From assembly GCF_002798015.1 (NCBI RefSeq), contig NZ_PGTZ01000007.1, positions 452,222-516,221 of the forward strand: DNA of 64,000 bases, in the 5' to 3' direction. Shown in pieces: positions 18,129 through 28,261 of the stretch (its first letter is position 1; the number at the start of each line of letters is the position of its first letter). The notes beneath the pieces are model-generated. The model saw only the letters and a program-made list of their open reading frames with translations, had not been told where the DNA came from and did no database searches. Position numbers and translations under genes: made by a program. The stretch is from Luteimicrobium subarcticum (GTDB lineage: Bacteria > Actinomycetota > Actinomycetes > Actinomycetales > Cellulomonadaceae).

Positions 18129-18908
18129 ATGGCACAGCGCATCGATGTCAAGGACCTGAACATCTACTACGGCGACTTCCTCGCCGTCGAGGGCGTCGGC
18201 ATGGCGATCGAGCCGCGCACGGTCACGGCCTTCATCGGGCCGTCCGGCTGCGGCAAGTCGACGTTCCTGCGAACGCTGAACCGCATGCACGAGGTGATCC
18301 CCGGTGCGACGGTGCAGGGCACGGTCGAGATGGAGGGCGTCGACCTCTACGGAGCCGACGTCGACCCGGTGGCGGTCCGCCGCCAGATCGGCATGGTGTT
18401 CCAGCGTCCCAACCCGTTCCCGACGATGTCGATCGCCGAGAACGTCCTCGCCGGGGTGCGGCTCGTCAACAAGAAGATCTCGAAGTCCGACGCGCAGGAC
18501 CTCGTCGAGCGGTCGCTCACCGGGGCGAACCTGTGGAACGAGGTCAAGGACCGCCTCGACAAGCCCGGCTCGGGCCTGTCGGGTGGCCAGCAGCAGCGCC
18601 TCTGCATCGCGCGCGCGATCGCGGTCAAGCCGCAGGTGCTGCTCATGGACGAGCCCTGCTCGGCGCTCGACCCGATCTCGACGCTCGCGATCGAGGACCT
18701 GATCAGCGAGCTCAAGCAGGACTACACGATCGTCATCGTGACCCACAACATGCAGCAGGCGGCGCGCGTGTCCGACCGGACGGCGTTCTTCAACATCGCG
18801 GGGACGGGCAAGCCCGGCAAGCTCATCGAGATCGACGAGACCGCGACGATGTTCTCCGCGCCGAAGGAGCAGGCGACCGAGGACTACATCTCCGGCCGCT
18901 TCGGCTGA
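18129..18908 (+). CDS. pstB: Phosphate ABC transporter ATP-binding protein PstB
   Basis: Powers phosphate import. 259 residues with Walker [10 protein letters not shown] at 37-45, Q-loop FQRPNPFP, signature SGGQQQRL, Walker B VLLMDEP followed by CSALDP, and the H-loop THNMQQA. Length and motifs match PstB closely. An AAGGA lies upstream of the ATG. It ends the pst operon at a strong terminator. Confidence 0.97.
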   Translation: MAQRIDVKDLNIYYGDFLAVEGVGMAIEPRTVTAFIGPSGCGKSTFLRTLNRMHEVIPGATVQGTVEMEGVDLYGADVDPVAVRRQIGMVFQRPNPFPTMSIAENVLAGVRLVNKKISKSDAQDLVERSLTGANLWNEVKDRLDKPGSGLSGGQQQRLCIARAIAVKPQVLLMDEPCSALDPISTLAIEDLISELKQDYTIVIVTHNMQQAARVSDRTAFFNIAGTGKPGKLIEIDETATMFSAPKEQATEDYISGRFG

Positions 18909-18922
18909 CGGTCGCCCCACGG

Positions 18923-18970
18923 ACGCACGAGAGGCCCGCCACGCGACAGCGTGGCGGGCCTCTCGTGCGT
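18923..18970. terminator. Bidirectional terminator after pstB
   Basis: Perfect 22-bp stem (18923-18944 with 18949-18970) and a GACA loop, 14 bases after the pstB stop and facing a minus-strand gene. This is the strongest hairpin in the window. Confidence 0.88.
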
Positions 18971-19028
18971 CCCGGCCGCGTCCGGACCCGTCACGCGGGG
19001 CCGACGTCAGGTCGGGCAGCGGGAACCG

Positions 19029-19511
19029 TCAGCCGGCGGCGGCCGTCGGGACGAGCGTCGCGTACTCGGGGAGCGTGCCGTCGAGGACGGGCACCTTGAC
19101 GTCCTCGGACGTGTCCGAGACGGAGAAGGTGGTCGGCAGGACGGCGCCGGGCGCAGCGGTCGTCGTGTCGATCGTGACCTCCTCCGCGTCGTCGCTCCCG
19201 CTGAGGTAGACGGTCTTCCCGGCGGCGACGGAGACGGTCTGGGGGGACGCGCCGTCCGCGGCGACGTTGACGACCTCGTCGGCGTCGCCGGAGTTCGTGA
19301 ACGCGCCGAGCAGACGGCCGGGCTGGCCCTCGTCCTCGCTGATCACGAGGAGGTTGATGCCCTTCACGTCACCGACGGTCACGTCGACGCCGTCGGAGAT
19401 CTGCACGGGCTTGTCGGTCTCGATCGGGGCGCAGCCCGACAGGACCGCCGCGGCCACCAGCGCGACCGGGACCGCGATCATCGAGGTCAGGCGGGCGGTG
19501 CTGCGGTTCAC
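19029..19511 (-). CDS. LpqE-like lipoprotein
   Basis: 160 residues from GTG 19511, supported by AGGAG six bases upstream. Signal: NRSTARLTSM, a hydrophobic core and lipobox LSGC, so it is lipid-anchored outside the membrane. The mature part is beta-rich with ISDGVDVTVGDVKGINLLVI and a C-terminal TLPEYATLVP. It diverges from carD, the same position and orientation as lpqE (Rv3584) beside carD in Mycobacterium tuberculosis; the name rests on this synteny plus size and lipobox. The biochemical role is unknown. A TAGTCT -10 candidate lies at 19663-19658. Confidence 0.75.
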   Translation of the reverse strand: MNRSTARLTSMIAVPVALVAAAVLSGCAPIETDKPVQISDGVDVTVGDVKGINLLVISEDEGQPGRLLGAFTNSGDADEVVNVAADGASPQTVSVAAGKTVYLSGSDDAEEVTIDTTTAAPGAVLPTTFSVSDTSEDVKVPVLDGTLPEYATLVPTAAAG

Positions 19512-19820
19512 GTGCGTCTCCTGGGGTGCTTCGGCGGGGACGTCGACCCCTGCGGGCCTCCGTCGGTGGTCGGCTGCGCGGCCGACCAGGACGCCGCCCG
19601 CGGTCCGCGGACGGACCTCGCGGCGGCGCGCGCCGGGGGTGTCGCGCAACCACCCACAGACTAGCCGCTCCGGGGTCCTTCGCGCGCACGCGTAGCACCC
19701 GCGCGCGGGCCTCCGCGGGCCGCCCGGAGCGCACCGGACGGAGGCCCTCCGCGGCACCGCGCCAGGGCAGGCAAGCCTCGCATGTTAGAATTGAGCCTCT
19801 GCGAGAGGGGACATCTAAAG
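19512..19820. other. Divergent lipoprotein/carD intergenic region
   Basis: 309 bases with no gene seen. It holds a minus-strand TAGTCT -10 candidate (19663-19658) for the lipoprotein and the TAGAAT -10 of carD (19786-19791). A small CCTCT-GCG-AGAGG dyad lies in the carD leader. Nothing else is recognised. Confidence 0.6.
19786..19791 (+). promoter_or_regulatory. -10 box (TAGAAT) for carD
   Basis: TAGAAT upstream of a short leader of about 23 bases. An in-frame ATG at 19782 overlaps this box and so is not a plausible start. Confidence 0.6.
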
Positions 19821-20303
19821 ATGACTTTCACTGTTGGGGAGACGGTTGTCTACCCCCACCACGGGGCAGCCTTCATCGAGGAGATCAAGACTCGAACCAT
19901 CCGTGGCGAGGACAAGCTGTACCTCAAGCTCAGGGTCGCCCAGGGCGACCTGACCATCGAGGTCCCTGCGGAGAACGTCGATCTGGTGGGTGTCCGCGAC
20001 GTCGTCGGCCAGGAGGGTCTGGACCGCGTCTTCGAGGTGCTGCGCGCCCCGTACACCGAGGAGCCGACCAACTGGTCGCGCCGCTTCAAGGCCAACGTCG
20101 AGAAGCTTGCGTCGGGTGACGTGATCAAGGTCGCCGAGGTCGTGCGCGACCTGTCGCGTCGTGACGCCGACCGGGGGCTGTCCGCAGGCGAGAAGCGCAT
20201 GCTCGCCAAGGCGCGCCAGATCCTCGTCTCGGAGCTCGCGCTCGCCGAGCACACCGAGGAGGACAAGGCGGAGGCCATCCTCGACGAGGTTCTCGCGAGC
20301 TGA
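19821..20303 (+). CDS. carD: CarD, RNA polymerase-binding transcription factor
   Basis: CarD binds the RNA polymerase beta subunit and stabilises open complexes, chiefly at rRNA and housekeeping promoters. 160 residues: N-terminal RNA-polymerase-interaction domain ([40 protein letters not shown]) and C-terminal helical DNA-binding domain with the minor-groove tryptophan in [22 protein letters not shown] 19821 is the family start. It begins the conserved carD-ispD-ispF-cysS-rlmB run. Confidence 0.96.
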   Translation: MTFTVGETVVYPHHGAAFIEEIKTRTIRGEDKLYLKLRVAQGDLTIEVPAENVDLVGVRDVVGQEGLDRVFEVLRAPYTEEPTNWSRRFKANVEKLASGDVIKVAEVVRDLSRRDADRGLSAGEKRMLAKARQILVSELALAEHTEEDKAEAILDEVLAS

Positions 20304-20340
20304 GCGGGCCTCCCTCCGCTTCTCGTCGCAGACTCGTGAC

Positions 20341-21069
20341 GTGACCTCTGCGCGCCCTGTCGCGGTCCTGACCGCCGCGGGCTCCGGGAGCAGGCTGGGT
20401 GCCGACGTGCCCAAGGCCCTGGTTCCGCTCGTCGGCGAGCCGCTCGTCGTGCACGCGCTCCGCGCGCTCGTCGCCGCGGGCGTGGAGCACGTCGTCGTCA
20501 CCGCGCCCGCCGACCACCTGCCTGCCGTCCGTGCCGCGTGCGCGGTCGTCGGCGGCGCGCAGGTCGAGGTCGTGGCGGGCGGCGCGTCCCGTCAGGGCAG
20601 CGTCCACGCCGGCCTGCGGGCCCTCCCGCCCGGGCCGGGCGACGCCTGCGTCCTCGTGCACGACGCCGCCCGACCCCTCGCTCCCGTGGGGCTCCTGCGC
20701 CGGGTCGTGGCCGCCGTCTGCGCGGGTCACCCGGCCGTCGTGCCCGCACTGCCCGTGACGGACACCGTCGTCCGGGTCGCCCCCGAGAGGTCGGACGACG
20801 CCGGCGAGCGATCGCTCGGCGCGGTGGACCGCACCACGCTCCGTGCCGTCCAGACCCCGCAGGGGTTCCCTCGTGCACTGCTCGTCGCTGCCCACGAGGC
20901 CGCCGCGGACCGCGCCCACGACGAGGCGACGGCCGCCACGGACGACGCCGCTCTCGTCGCGGCGCTCGGCCACGACGTCCTCGTGGTGCCCGGCGACCCC
21001 TTGGCGCTCAAGATCACCGTGCGTCACGACCTCGCGGTCGCGCGCCTGCTGCTGGAGGAGAGCCGATGA
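20341..21069 (+). CDS. ispD: 2-C-methyl-D-erythritol 4-phosphate cytidylyltransferase
   Basis: Third step of the MEP isoprenoid pathway: CTP plus MEP gives CDP-ME. 242 residues from GTG 20341. The nucleotide-binding loop [18 protein letters not shown] is intact, and later motifs [31 protein letters not shown] and LKITVRHDL match IspD. No good ribosome-binding site lies before the GTG, and a second GTG five bases upstream is out of frame. The stop overlaps ispF as ATGA. Confidence 0.95.
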   Translation: MTSARPVAVLTAAGSGSRLGADVPKALVPLVGEPLVVHALRALVAAGVEHVVVTAPADHLPAVRAACAVVGGAQVEVVAGGASRQGSVHAGLRALPPGPGDACVLVHDAARPLAPVGLLRRVVAAVCAGHPAVVPALPVTDTVVRVAPERSDDAGERSLGAVDRTTLRAVQTPQGFPRALLVAAHEAAADRAHDEATAATDDAALVAALGHDVLVVPGDPLALKITVRHDLAVARLLLEESR

Positions 21070-21557
21070 CGGGGCTGCCGCGCGTCGGGACGGGCGTGGA
21101 CGTCCACGCCTACGACACGACCGGTGAGCGCGAGCTGTGGCTCGCGGGACTGCACTGGCCGGGTGAGCGCGGGCTGGCAGGACACTCCGACGCGGACGTC
21201 GCCGCGCACGCCGCGGCCGACGCCCTGTTCTCCGCCGCCGGCCTCGGCGACCTCGGGTCGAACTTCGGCACGAGCGAGCCGGAGTGGGCGGGCGCCGCGG
21301 GCGTCGTCCTGCTCGCGGAGGCGGCGCGGCGGGTCCGCGCGGCCGGCTTCGAGGTCGGCAACGTGGCCGTCCAGGTGATCGGCAACCGTCCCCGGCTCGG
21401 GCCGCGGCGCGACGAGGCCCAGGCTGCGCTGAGCACCGCCGCCGGCGCGCCCGTCACGGTGACGGCGACCACGACGGACGGGCTCGGCCTGACCGGTCGC
21501 GGCGACGGCGTCGCCGCGATCGCCACCGCGCTCGTCGTCCCGGAGGGCCCCCGGTGA
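21066..21557 (+). CDS. ispF: 2-C-methyl-D-erythritol 2,4-cyclodiphosphate synthase
   Basis: Cyclises CDP-ME 2-phosphate to MEcPP in the MEP pathway. 163 residues; the metal-binding DVH appears in [11 protein letters not shown], with [19 protein letters not shown] in the substrate loop, and [14 protein letters not shown] near the C-terminus. IspF forms a trimer with zinc at the subunit faces. ATG overlaps the ispD stop and the stop overlaps the TetR gene start (GTGA), so three genes are chained by overlaps. Confidence 0.96.
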   Translation: MTGLPRVGTGVDVHAYDTTGERELWLAGLHWPGERGLAGHSDADVAAHAAADALFSAAGLGDLGSNFGTSEPEWAGAAGVVLLAEAARRVRAAGFEVGNVAVQVIGNRPRLGPRRDEAQAALSTAAGAPVTVTATTTDGLGLTGRGDGVAAIATALVVPEGPR

Positions 21558-22237
21558 CCACGCAGCGCCTGTCGCACGACGAGCGGCGCGAGCAGCTCGC
21601 CGACGCCGCGATGCAGATCGCGCTGCGCGAGGGCGTCGAGGCGGTGACGATCCGGACGGTCGCGCGCGCGGCCGGTGTTCGCCCCGGGATCGTCCACTAC
21701 TGCTTCGCCGACAAGCACGACCTGCTCGCGGCCATGGCGAGCAGGACGTCCGCGACCGCGGCGTCGTACCTCGAGGCGGCCATGGAGGCCGGCTCGGACG
21801 TGCCGTCGCGGCTGCACGCGCTCGCCGACGCGCTGTGGCAGACGCTCGAGGCCCGCCACCACTACCAGCTGCTGCTGTTCGAGATCGCGACCCTCGGGGC
21901 ACGCGACGACCGTCTGCGCGAGGTGGCGCTCGCGCAGCAGCGCGAGCAGTGGGCCGCCTCCGAGGAGTACCTGGGGCGCAGCGTCGCGCTGAGCGGCATG
22001 CGCTTCACGCTCCCGCACGCCGCCGTCGCCCGCTTCGTGTCGGCGCAGATCGACGGGATCCAGATCGCCTGGATGATCGACCACGACGACGCCGCCGCGC
22101 AGCGCTCGTTCCACGCGGTCGCGGACGTGCTCGCCACGCTCGTCGAGCCCGTGCCGGCCGACGAGCCGCGGGTGCCGGAGGAGGACGGCACGGGCGAGCA
22201 CGCCGACGGTTCTGCTGGTGAACCCTCGCCCCGGTAA
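21554..22237 (+). CDS. TetR-family transcriptional regulator
   Basis: 227 residues. N-terminal [23 protein letters not shown], then [20 protein letters not shown] and DKHDLLAAM. The C-terminal ligand domain is helical and ends in an acidic, disordered tail. GTG 21554 overlaps the ispF stop. It sits between ispF and cysS, which are neighbours in M. tuberculosis, so it looks like an insertion into the conserved cluster. Target and ligand are unknown. Its 3' end holds the cysS promoter. Confidence 0.88.
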   Translation: MTTQRLSHDERREQLADAAMQIALREGVEAVTIRTVARAAGVRPGIVHYCFADKHDLLAAMASRTSATAASYLEAAMEAGSDVPSRLHALADALWQTLEARHHYQLLLFEIATLGARDDRLREVALAQQREQWAASEEYLGRSVALSGMRFTLPHAAVARFVSAQIDGIQIAWMIDHDDAAAQRSFHAVADVLATLVEPVPADEPRVPEEDGTGEHADGSAGEPSPR

Positions 22238-22240
22238 CCT
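22235..22240 (+). promoter_or_regulatory. -10 box (TAACCT) for leaderless cysS
   Basis: TAACCT followed by seven bases and GTG 22248. The box spans the last codons and stop (TAA) of the TetR gene. Confidence 0.6.
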
Positions 22241-22247
22241 TGCCCGC

Positions 22248-23699
22248 GTGACCCTTCGCCTCTTCGACACCGCGACGCGCAGCGCGCGGGACTTCGTCCC
22301 GCGCGTCCCCGGCAAGGTCGGTCTGTACGTGTGCGGTGCGACGGTGCAGAGCTCCCCGCACGTGGGCCACCTGCGGACCCAGGTGGCGTTCGACGTGCTC
22401 GTGCGCTGGCTGCGCCGGTCGGGCCTCGAGGTCACCCTGATCCGCAACGTCACCGACATCGACGACAAGATCCTCGCCAAGTCCGAGGCGGCCGGCGTGC
22501 CGTGGTGGGCGTGGGCCGCCCGGTTCGAGCGCGAGTTCACGGCCGCGTACGACGCCGTGAACGTCCTGCCGCCCACGTACGAGCCGCACGCGACCGCGCA
22601 CGTCACCGGCATGGTCGAGCTGATGGCCGAGCTGGTGGAGCGGGGTCACGCGTACGTCGCGTCCGAGGGCAACGTCTACTTCGACGTCCGCTCCTGGTCG
22701 GACTACGGCGCCCTGACGAACCAGCGGCTCGAGGACCTCACCCAGTCCGCCGACGACGCCCCCGGCGAGGCCCTCAAGAGGGACCCGCACGACTTCGCGC
22801 TCTGGAAGGCTCCCAAGCCCGGCGAGCCGGAGACCGCCGCGTGGCCGACCCCGTTCGGGCGCGGTCGCCCCGGCTGGCACCTCGAGTGCTCGGCCATGGC
22901 ACGGCGCTACCTCGGGCACGCGTTCGACGTCCACGGCGGCGGCCTGGACCTGCGGTTCCCGCACCACGAGAACGAGCGCGCGCAGTCCCAGGCGGCGGGT
23001 GACGCCTTCGCCGAGTACTGGCTGCACAGCGCCTGGGTCACGCAGGGCGGCACCAAGATGAGCAAGTCGCTCGGCAACGGGCTCGTCGTGTCCGAGGTCC
23101 TGCAGCAGTCGTCCGGCGCGGCGCTGCGCTACGCGCTCACGGCCGTGCAGTACCGGTCGATGCTCGAGTGGACGCCCGAGACGCTGCCCGAGGCCGAGGC
23201 CACGTGGGAGCGGCTGACGGGCTTCGTGGCGCGTGCCGGCGAGCGGCTGACCGGCGAAGCCGGCAGCGAGCTCGCGCCCGTGGGTGCGGACGAGGTCGGC
23301 ACGGTCGAGCTCCCCGCGGACTTCGTCGCAGCGATGGACGACGACCTCAACGTGCCCGCGGCGCTCGCCGTCGTGCACGAGCACCTCCGGGCGGGGAACA
23401 GCGCGCTCGCGCAGGGCGACGACGTCGCGGCGCGCACCGCCCTCGTGGCGCTGCGCGGCATGCTCGACGTGCTCGGCCTCGACCCGGACGACCCGCACTG
23501 GGCGTCCGGCGGTGCGTCGCGCTACGCCGACGCGCTCGACGCGGTCGTCCGCTCCGAGCTCGACGCCCGGGCTGCCGCCCGCGCGGCCCGCGACTTCGCG
23601 GCCGCCGACGCGATCCGCGACCGACTCGCCGACGCGGGCGTCGTCGTCGAGGACCATCCGCAGGGCGCGCGCTGGACGCTCGCGTCGCCGCGCACCTGA
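22248..23699 (+). CDS. cysS: Cysteinyl-tRNA synthetase
   Basis: Charges tRNA-Cys. 483 residues: zinc cysteine in [13 protein letters not shown]-class motif [33 protein letters not shown], the zinc-site [19 protein letters not shown], and KMSKS in [11 protein letters not shown], then the DALR/anticodon region at the C-terminus. The related mycothiol ligase MshC is shorter, lacks this C-terminal region and is not found beside ispF; context (ispF, rlmB) supports CysS. GTG 22248 is preferred over a GTG at 22218 because of the -10 box at leaderless distance. Confidence 0.95.
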   Translation: MTLRLFDTATRSARDFVPRVPGKVGLYVCGATVQSSPHVGHLRTQVAFDVLVRWLRRSGLEVTLIRNVTDIDDKILAKSEAAGVPWWAWAARFEREFTAAYDAVNVLPPTYEPHATAHVTGMVELMAELVERGHAYVASEGNVYFDVRSWSDYGALTNQRLEDLTQSADDAPGEALKRDPHDFALWKAPKPGEPETAAWPTPFGRGRPGWHLECSAMARRYLGHAFDVHGGGLDLRFPHHENERAQSQAAGDAFAEYWLHSAWVTQGGTKMSKSLGNGLVVSEVLQQSSGAALRYALTAVQYRSMLEWTPETLPEAEATWERLTGFVARAGERLTGEAGSELAPVGADEVGTVELPADFVAAMDDDLNVPAALAVVHEHLRAGNSALAQGDDVAARTALVALRGMLDVLGLDPDDPHWASGGASRYADALDAVVRSELDARAAARAARDFAAADAIRDRLADAGVVVEDHPQGARWTLASPRT

Positions 23700-23754
23700 T
23701 ACCACTCCGTACCGCGCCGCACTGGCGGCGCACCCCAGAACGACGGGACATCCC

Positions 23755-24762
23755 ATGGCAGGAAACTCGAGCCGACGCGGCGCCATCCGCAAGGCCAGCA
23801 GCAAGAAGGGCGCGACCGCCGGGTCGGGCGGGCGGGGGCGCAAGGCGCTCGAGGGCCGCGGCCCGACGCCGAAGGCCGAGGACCGCACCTATCACGCCGC
23901 GCACAAGCGCAAGGTTGCGGCGGACAAGAAGGCGGCGACCCAGACGGGGCGTGCTGGCGGCAAGTCCGCCCCCGGTGGTCCGGGCGCGAGCCGTGGCGGC
24001 GGTCCGAAGGGCCGTCAGTCGGGCCAGGAGCTCGTCTCGGGTCGTAACGCCGTCGTCGAGGCGCTGCGCACGAACGTGCCGGTGACCGCTGTGTACGTCG
24101 CGTCGCGTCTCGAGGCGGACGACCGGACGCGCGAGATCCTCACGACGGCCGGCGAGCGCGGCTACCCGCTGCTCGAGGTCACCAAGCCCGAGCTCGACCG
24201 CCTCACCGACGGCTCGGTCCACCAGGGTGTCGCGGTGGCGGTCCCGCCGTACGAGTACGCGGACCTCGACGACCTGCTCGACGCCGCGGAGAAGTCCGAG
24301 CGTCCGCCGCTGATCGTCGCGCTCGACGGCGTCACCGACCCCCGCAACCTCGGGGCCGTCCTGCGGTCGGCCGGTGCGTTCGGCAGCCACGGCGTGGTCG
24401 TCCCGGAGCGCCGGTCCGCCGGCGTGACGGCGTCGGCATGGAAGGTGTCGGCAGGCGCCGCGGCCCGTGTGCCGGTCGCGCGCGTCACGAACCTGGGTCG
24501 CGCGATCGACACCCTCAAGCAGGCTGGTTGCTTCGTCGTCGGGCTCGACGGCGGCGGCGACACGGCCGTCGGCGACCTGGCGTTCGCGACCGACCCGTTG
24601 GTGCTGGTCGTGGGCTCGGAGGGCAAGGGCCTGTCGCGGCTCGTCCGCGAGAAGTGCGACGCCATCGCCTCGATCCCGATCACCTCGGACGTCGAGTCGC
24701 TCAACGCCGGCGTCGCAGCCGGCATCTCGCTGTACGAGGTCGCGCGCCTGCGCCGCGGATGA
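23755..24762 (+). CDS. rlmB: 23S rRNA (guanosine-2'-O-)-methyltransferase RlmB (SpoU/TrmH family)
   Basis: SPOUT methyltransferase, 335 residues. The first ~90 residues are Lys/Arg/Gly-rich and likely disordered RNA-binding tail. Then a substrate-binding domain (LVSGRNAVVEALRTNVPVTA) and the trefoil-knot domain with motif 1 (VTDPRNLGAVLRSAGAFG), motif 2 (VLVVGSEGKGLSRLV) and motif 3 (SLNAGVAAGISLYEV). It may instead methylate tRNA, as subgroup members are hard to separate by sequence. It follows cysS by 55 bases and overlaps the next gene as ATGA. Confidence 0.9.
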   Translation: MAGNSSRRGAIRKASSKKGATAGSGGRGRKALEGRGPTPKAEDRTYHAAHKRKVAADKKAATQTGRAGGKSAPGGPGASRGGGPKGRQSGQELVSGRNAVVEALRTNVPVTAVYVASRLEADDRTREILTTAGERGYPLLEVTKPELDRLTDGSVHQGVAVAVPPYEYADLDDLLDAAEKSERPPLIVALDGVTDPRNLGAVLRSAGAFGSHGVVVPERRSAGVTASAWKVSAGAAARVPVARVTNLGRAIDTLKQAGCFVVGLDGGGDTAVGDLAFATDPLVLVVGSEGKGLSRLVREKCDAIASIPITSDVESLNAGVAAGISLYEVARLRRG

Positions 24763-25514
24763 CCTGCCTGCTGCTGACGCCGTGGTGGCGCCGGCGGACG
24801 CCCGGCGCTGCGTCGAGCGACGGCAGCGTGCGGGCCACCCGCACGCTCGACCACGGGTCCGACGAGGTCACGGCGCTGGTCGCGCGCGCCCGCGCGGCCG
24901 CGGGATCCCCGGAGCCGGTCATGCTCCTCCGCGTGGCGCACGAGATCGTCGGCCGAGAGGTGCGCCCCGTGTACGGCGTGGACGAGCGCCGACCGGCGTC
25001 GCGCACCCTGCGCGACGGGCGCGGGTCGTGCAGCCAACGGCTCGCCGTCCTCGAAGCCGTCGCGCGCGCGACGGGCGTGCCGACCCGCGCCCGTGGGCTG
25101 CTGGTCGACGGCCGGTTCTGGTACCCGCGGTTCCCCCGTCTCGTCCGCGCGGTGCCCCGTCACGTCGTCCTGGCGTGGCCGGAGCTCTACCTCGACGGCC
25201 GGTGGCTGCCGGTCGACGAGGTGCTCGGCGCAGACGCAGGCGTCGCCGAGCCCTTCACCAACGACGGACCCGAGACGCTGTTCGACGCGGTCGCGCGCAC
25301 GCGCGTGGCGTGGGACGCGCCCACCTGCCTCGACGGCGCGTGCGACCTGACGGAGCACGTCGTGCGCGAGCTCGGGCGGTACATGTCGCGCGACGAGCTG
25401 TTCGCGCGGCACGGTCAGACGCTGTGCTGGGTGGCGCGCCGTCTCGGCGACCCGGTGCTGCGCCGTTGGTCGCCTGTGACGGTGACGGCTGTCGGCGGGC
25501 GGCGTCCCCGCTAA
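24759..25514 (+). CDS. Transglutaminase-like domain protein
   Basis: 251 residues. The core has the papain-like order of the transglutaminase family: the Cys in DGRGSCSQRLAVLEAVARA, then VPTRARG, and the His and Asp region RHVVLAWPELYLDGRWLPVD. Such bacterial proteins are often peptidases rather than crosslinkers. No signal peptide or membrane helix is seen, so it is probably cytoplasmic. ATG overlaps the rlmB stop. It converges on the DUF4032 gene with 51 bases between. Confidence 0.8.
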   Translation: MTCLLLTPWWRRRTPGAASSDGSVRATRTLDHGSDEVTALVARARAAAGSPEPVMLLRVAHEIVGREVRPVYGVDERRPASRTLRDGRGSCSQRLAVLEAVARATGVPTRARGLLVDGRFWYPRFPRLVRAVPRHVVLAWPELYLDGRWLPVDEVLGADAGVAEPFTNDGPETLFDAVARTRVAWDAPTCLDGACDLTEHVVRELGRYMSRDELFARHGQTLCWVARRLGDPVLRRWSPVTVTAVGGRRPR

Positions 25515-25565
25515 CCGTGCTTCGGCTCGGTACGCGCCGGATGTGAGGGATCTGCGGGCGGCCGC

Positions 25566-26846
25566 TCAGACCGGTGGCAGGTCGACGCCCGGCTCGACGT
25601 CCTCGACGTCCTGGCTGGCGAGGTCCTCGGCCGGGATGCCGAGGAGCGCCTGCTCGTCGCGGCGGTGCCGCAGCACGTTGTCGATGTAGCTCGAGACGAT
25701 CTCCGGCATCGGCACGTCACGACGCTGCTGCTCCGACAGGAACCACCGGTGGTCGAGCATCTCGTGGAAGAGCTGCGCCGTCTCGAGCTTGCCGCGCAGG
25801 TCGCGCGGGATCGCGCGCACCGCGGGCTCGAACACCTCGTTCAGCCAGTCGTGCGCGACGAACGACTCGACGTCGTTCTGGCGGTCGCTCGCGGCGGCGT
25901 ACGAGTCGAGGTCGTTGAGGAGGCGGCGGGCCTGGTTCTCCTGGACGTCCAGGCCGGTGAGCCGCATGAGGCGGCGCGAGTGGTGCCCGGCGTCGACGAC
26001 CTTCGGCTGGATGTGCACGGTCGTGCCGCCGATGTCGGTGGTCATGGCGAGCTCGTCGACGTCGAACCCGAGGTCGTTGAGGGACTCGATGCGCGCGGCG
26101 ACGCGCCACCGGTCCGCGGTGTCGAACGTCTCCTCGACGGTGAGCGCCGCCCACAGCTCGTCGTAGCGCTCACGGAGCACGTTGCCGATCTCGACCTCGT
26201 CGATCTCCGGGTCGAGCAGCTCGCCCGCGGCGAGGTCCATGAGCTCGCCGATGATGTTCGTGCGGGCCAGGTCGACGTCGTACGTGCGCTGCCCCTCAGT
26301 GAGCTGGCGGTGCAGGTCTCCCGTCTCCGCGTCCACCAGGTAGGCGGCGAACGAGTCGGCGTCACGCCGGAACAGCGTGTTCGACAGTGACACGTCGCCC
26401 CAGTAGAAGCCCACGAGGTGCAGGCGCACCAGCAGGACGGCGAGCGCGTCGATGAGCCGTGTCAACGTGTCGGGGCGCAGCGCCTGGCTGAACAGGGCGC
26501 GGTACGGGAGCGAGTACTGCAGGTGCTCGGTGACGAGGCACGCCTCGAGCCGCTCGCCGTCCGGGTCGAGGCGACCGGTGACGACCCCCACGGGCTCGAC
26601 GCTCGGGACGTCGAGCCGCTTGAGCTGGCGCAGCAGCGCGTACTCGCGGTAGGCGACCGTCTCGCCGATCTCCTTGATCGCGATGACGCGCCCGGACAGC
26701 CGCACGAACCGCACCACGTGCCGTGAGATGCCGCGGGGCAGCGCTGCGATGCGGTCCGCGGGCCACTCCTCGAGCGGGACGTCCCAGGGCAGGTCGAGCA
26801 GCGCGGGGTCCGGGGCGGACGCCGTGATCTGAAGGTTCTGGGCCAT
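25566..26846 (-). CDS. DUF4032 protein with kinase-like fold (WaaP/Kdo-kinase related)
   Basis: 426 residues. A protein-kinase-like half is visible: the Lys in SGRVIAIKEIGE, the catalytic-loop-like GFYWGDVSLSNTLFR (Asp and Asn) and the metal-site-like YLVDAETGDL. The C-terminal half, with FVAHDWLNEVFEP and HRWFLSEQQRRDV, is the DUF4032 domain. Substrate is unknown; family annotation as lipopolysaccharide-kinase-like refers to fold only. An AGGAG precedes the ATG. Widely conserved in actinobacteria, often near sugar ABC ATPase genes as here. Confidence 0.85.
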   Translation of the reverse strand: MAQNLQITASAPDPALLDLPWDVPLEEWPADRIAALPRGISRHVVRFVRLSGRVIAIKEIGETVAYREYALLRQLKRLDVPSVEPVGVVTGRLDPDGERLEACLVTEHLQYSLPYRALFSQALRPDTLTRLIDALAVLLVRLHLVGFYWGDVSLSNTLFRRDADSFAAYLVDAETGDLHRQLTEGQRTYDVDLARTNIIGELMDLAAGELLDPEIDEVEIGNVLRERYDELWAALTVEETFDTADRWRVAARIESLNDLGFDVDELAMTTDIGGTTVHIQPKVVDAGHHSRRLMRLTGLDVQENQARRLLNDLDSYAAASDRQNDVESFVAHDWLNEVFEPAVRAIPRDLRGKLETAQLFHEMLDHRWFLSEQQRRDVPMPEIVSSYIDNVLRHRRDEQALLGIPAEDLASQDVEDVEPGVDLPPV

Positions 26847-26939
26847 GCGCGCTCCTGGTCGGTCAGGGTCGGCCGGGGGACGTGGTGCGCGACCGGGCCG
26901 TGAGACCTGGCTGTGCCACCGGAGGTTCCACCGTACGTG

Positions 26940-26977
26940 CGAAGGGGCGGGCCCGGTGGTCCGGACCCGCCCCTTCG
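26940..26977 (-). terminator. Terminator after the sugar ABC ATPase gene
   Basis: 17-bp stem with one mismatch (CGAAGGGGCGGGCCCGG / CCGGACCCGCCCCTTCG), loop TGGT, 11 bases after the minus-strand stop at 26988. Confidence 0.82.
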
Positions 26978-26987
26978 TGATGACGTG

Positions 26988-28121
<1,134 letters not shown>

Positions 28122-28208
28122 GGCTGTGCACTTCCCTTCACCGGCAGGTACGTGCCGGACGATCCGTCGTGGAGGGTGAGGACGACGCCGTCGCCGTCCT
28201 TCAGGGGG

Positions 28209-28251
28209 ATCCTAACCGAGCTCGCGGGTTCCCGATGTCACGCACGTCACA
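28209..28251 (-). promoter_or_regulatory. -10 box (TAGGAT) with CRP/GlxR-like site at -41.5
   Basis: On the minus strand TAGGAT (28214-28209) lies 87 bases before the ATPase gene start. TGTCACGCACGTCACA at 28236-28251 matches TGTGA-N6-TCACA in all but one base, and its centre is 41.5 bases above the expected transcript start at about 28202, the class II activator position. Confidence 0.5.
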
Positions 28252-28261
28252 CCGTGACCTG

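Noticed and set aside
19782-19820. ATG at 19782 as the carD start
   Set aside because: It overlaps the -10 box TAGAAT and adds residues not seen in CarD. ATG 19821 matches the family start.
22218-22247. GTG at 22218 as the cysS start
   Set aside because: It would add ten residues overlapping the TetR gene and its promoter. The -10 box at leaderless distance and family alignment favour 22248.
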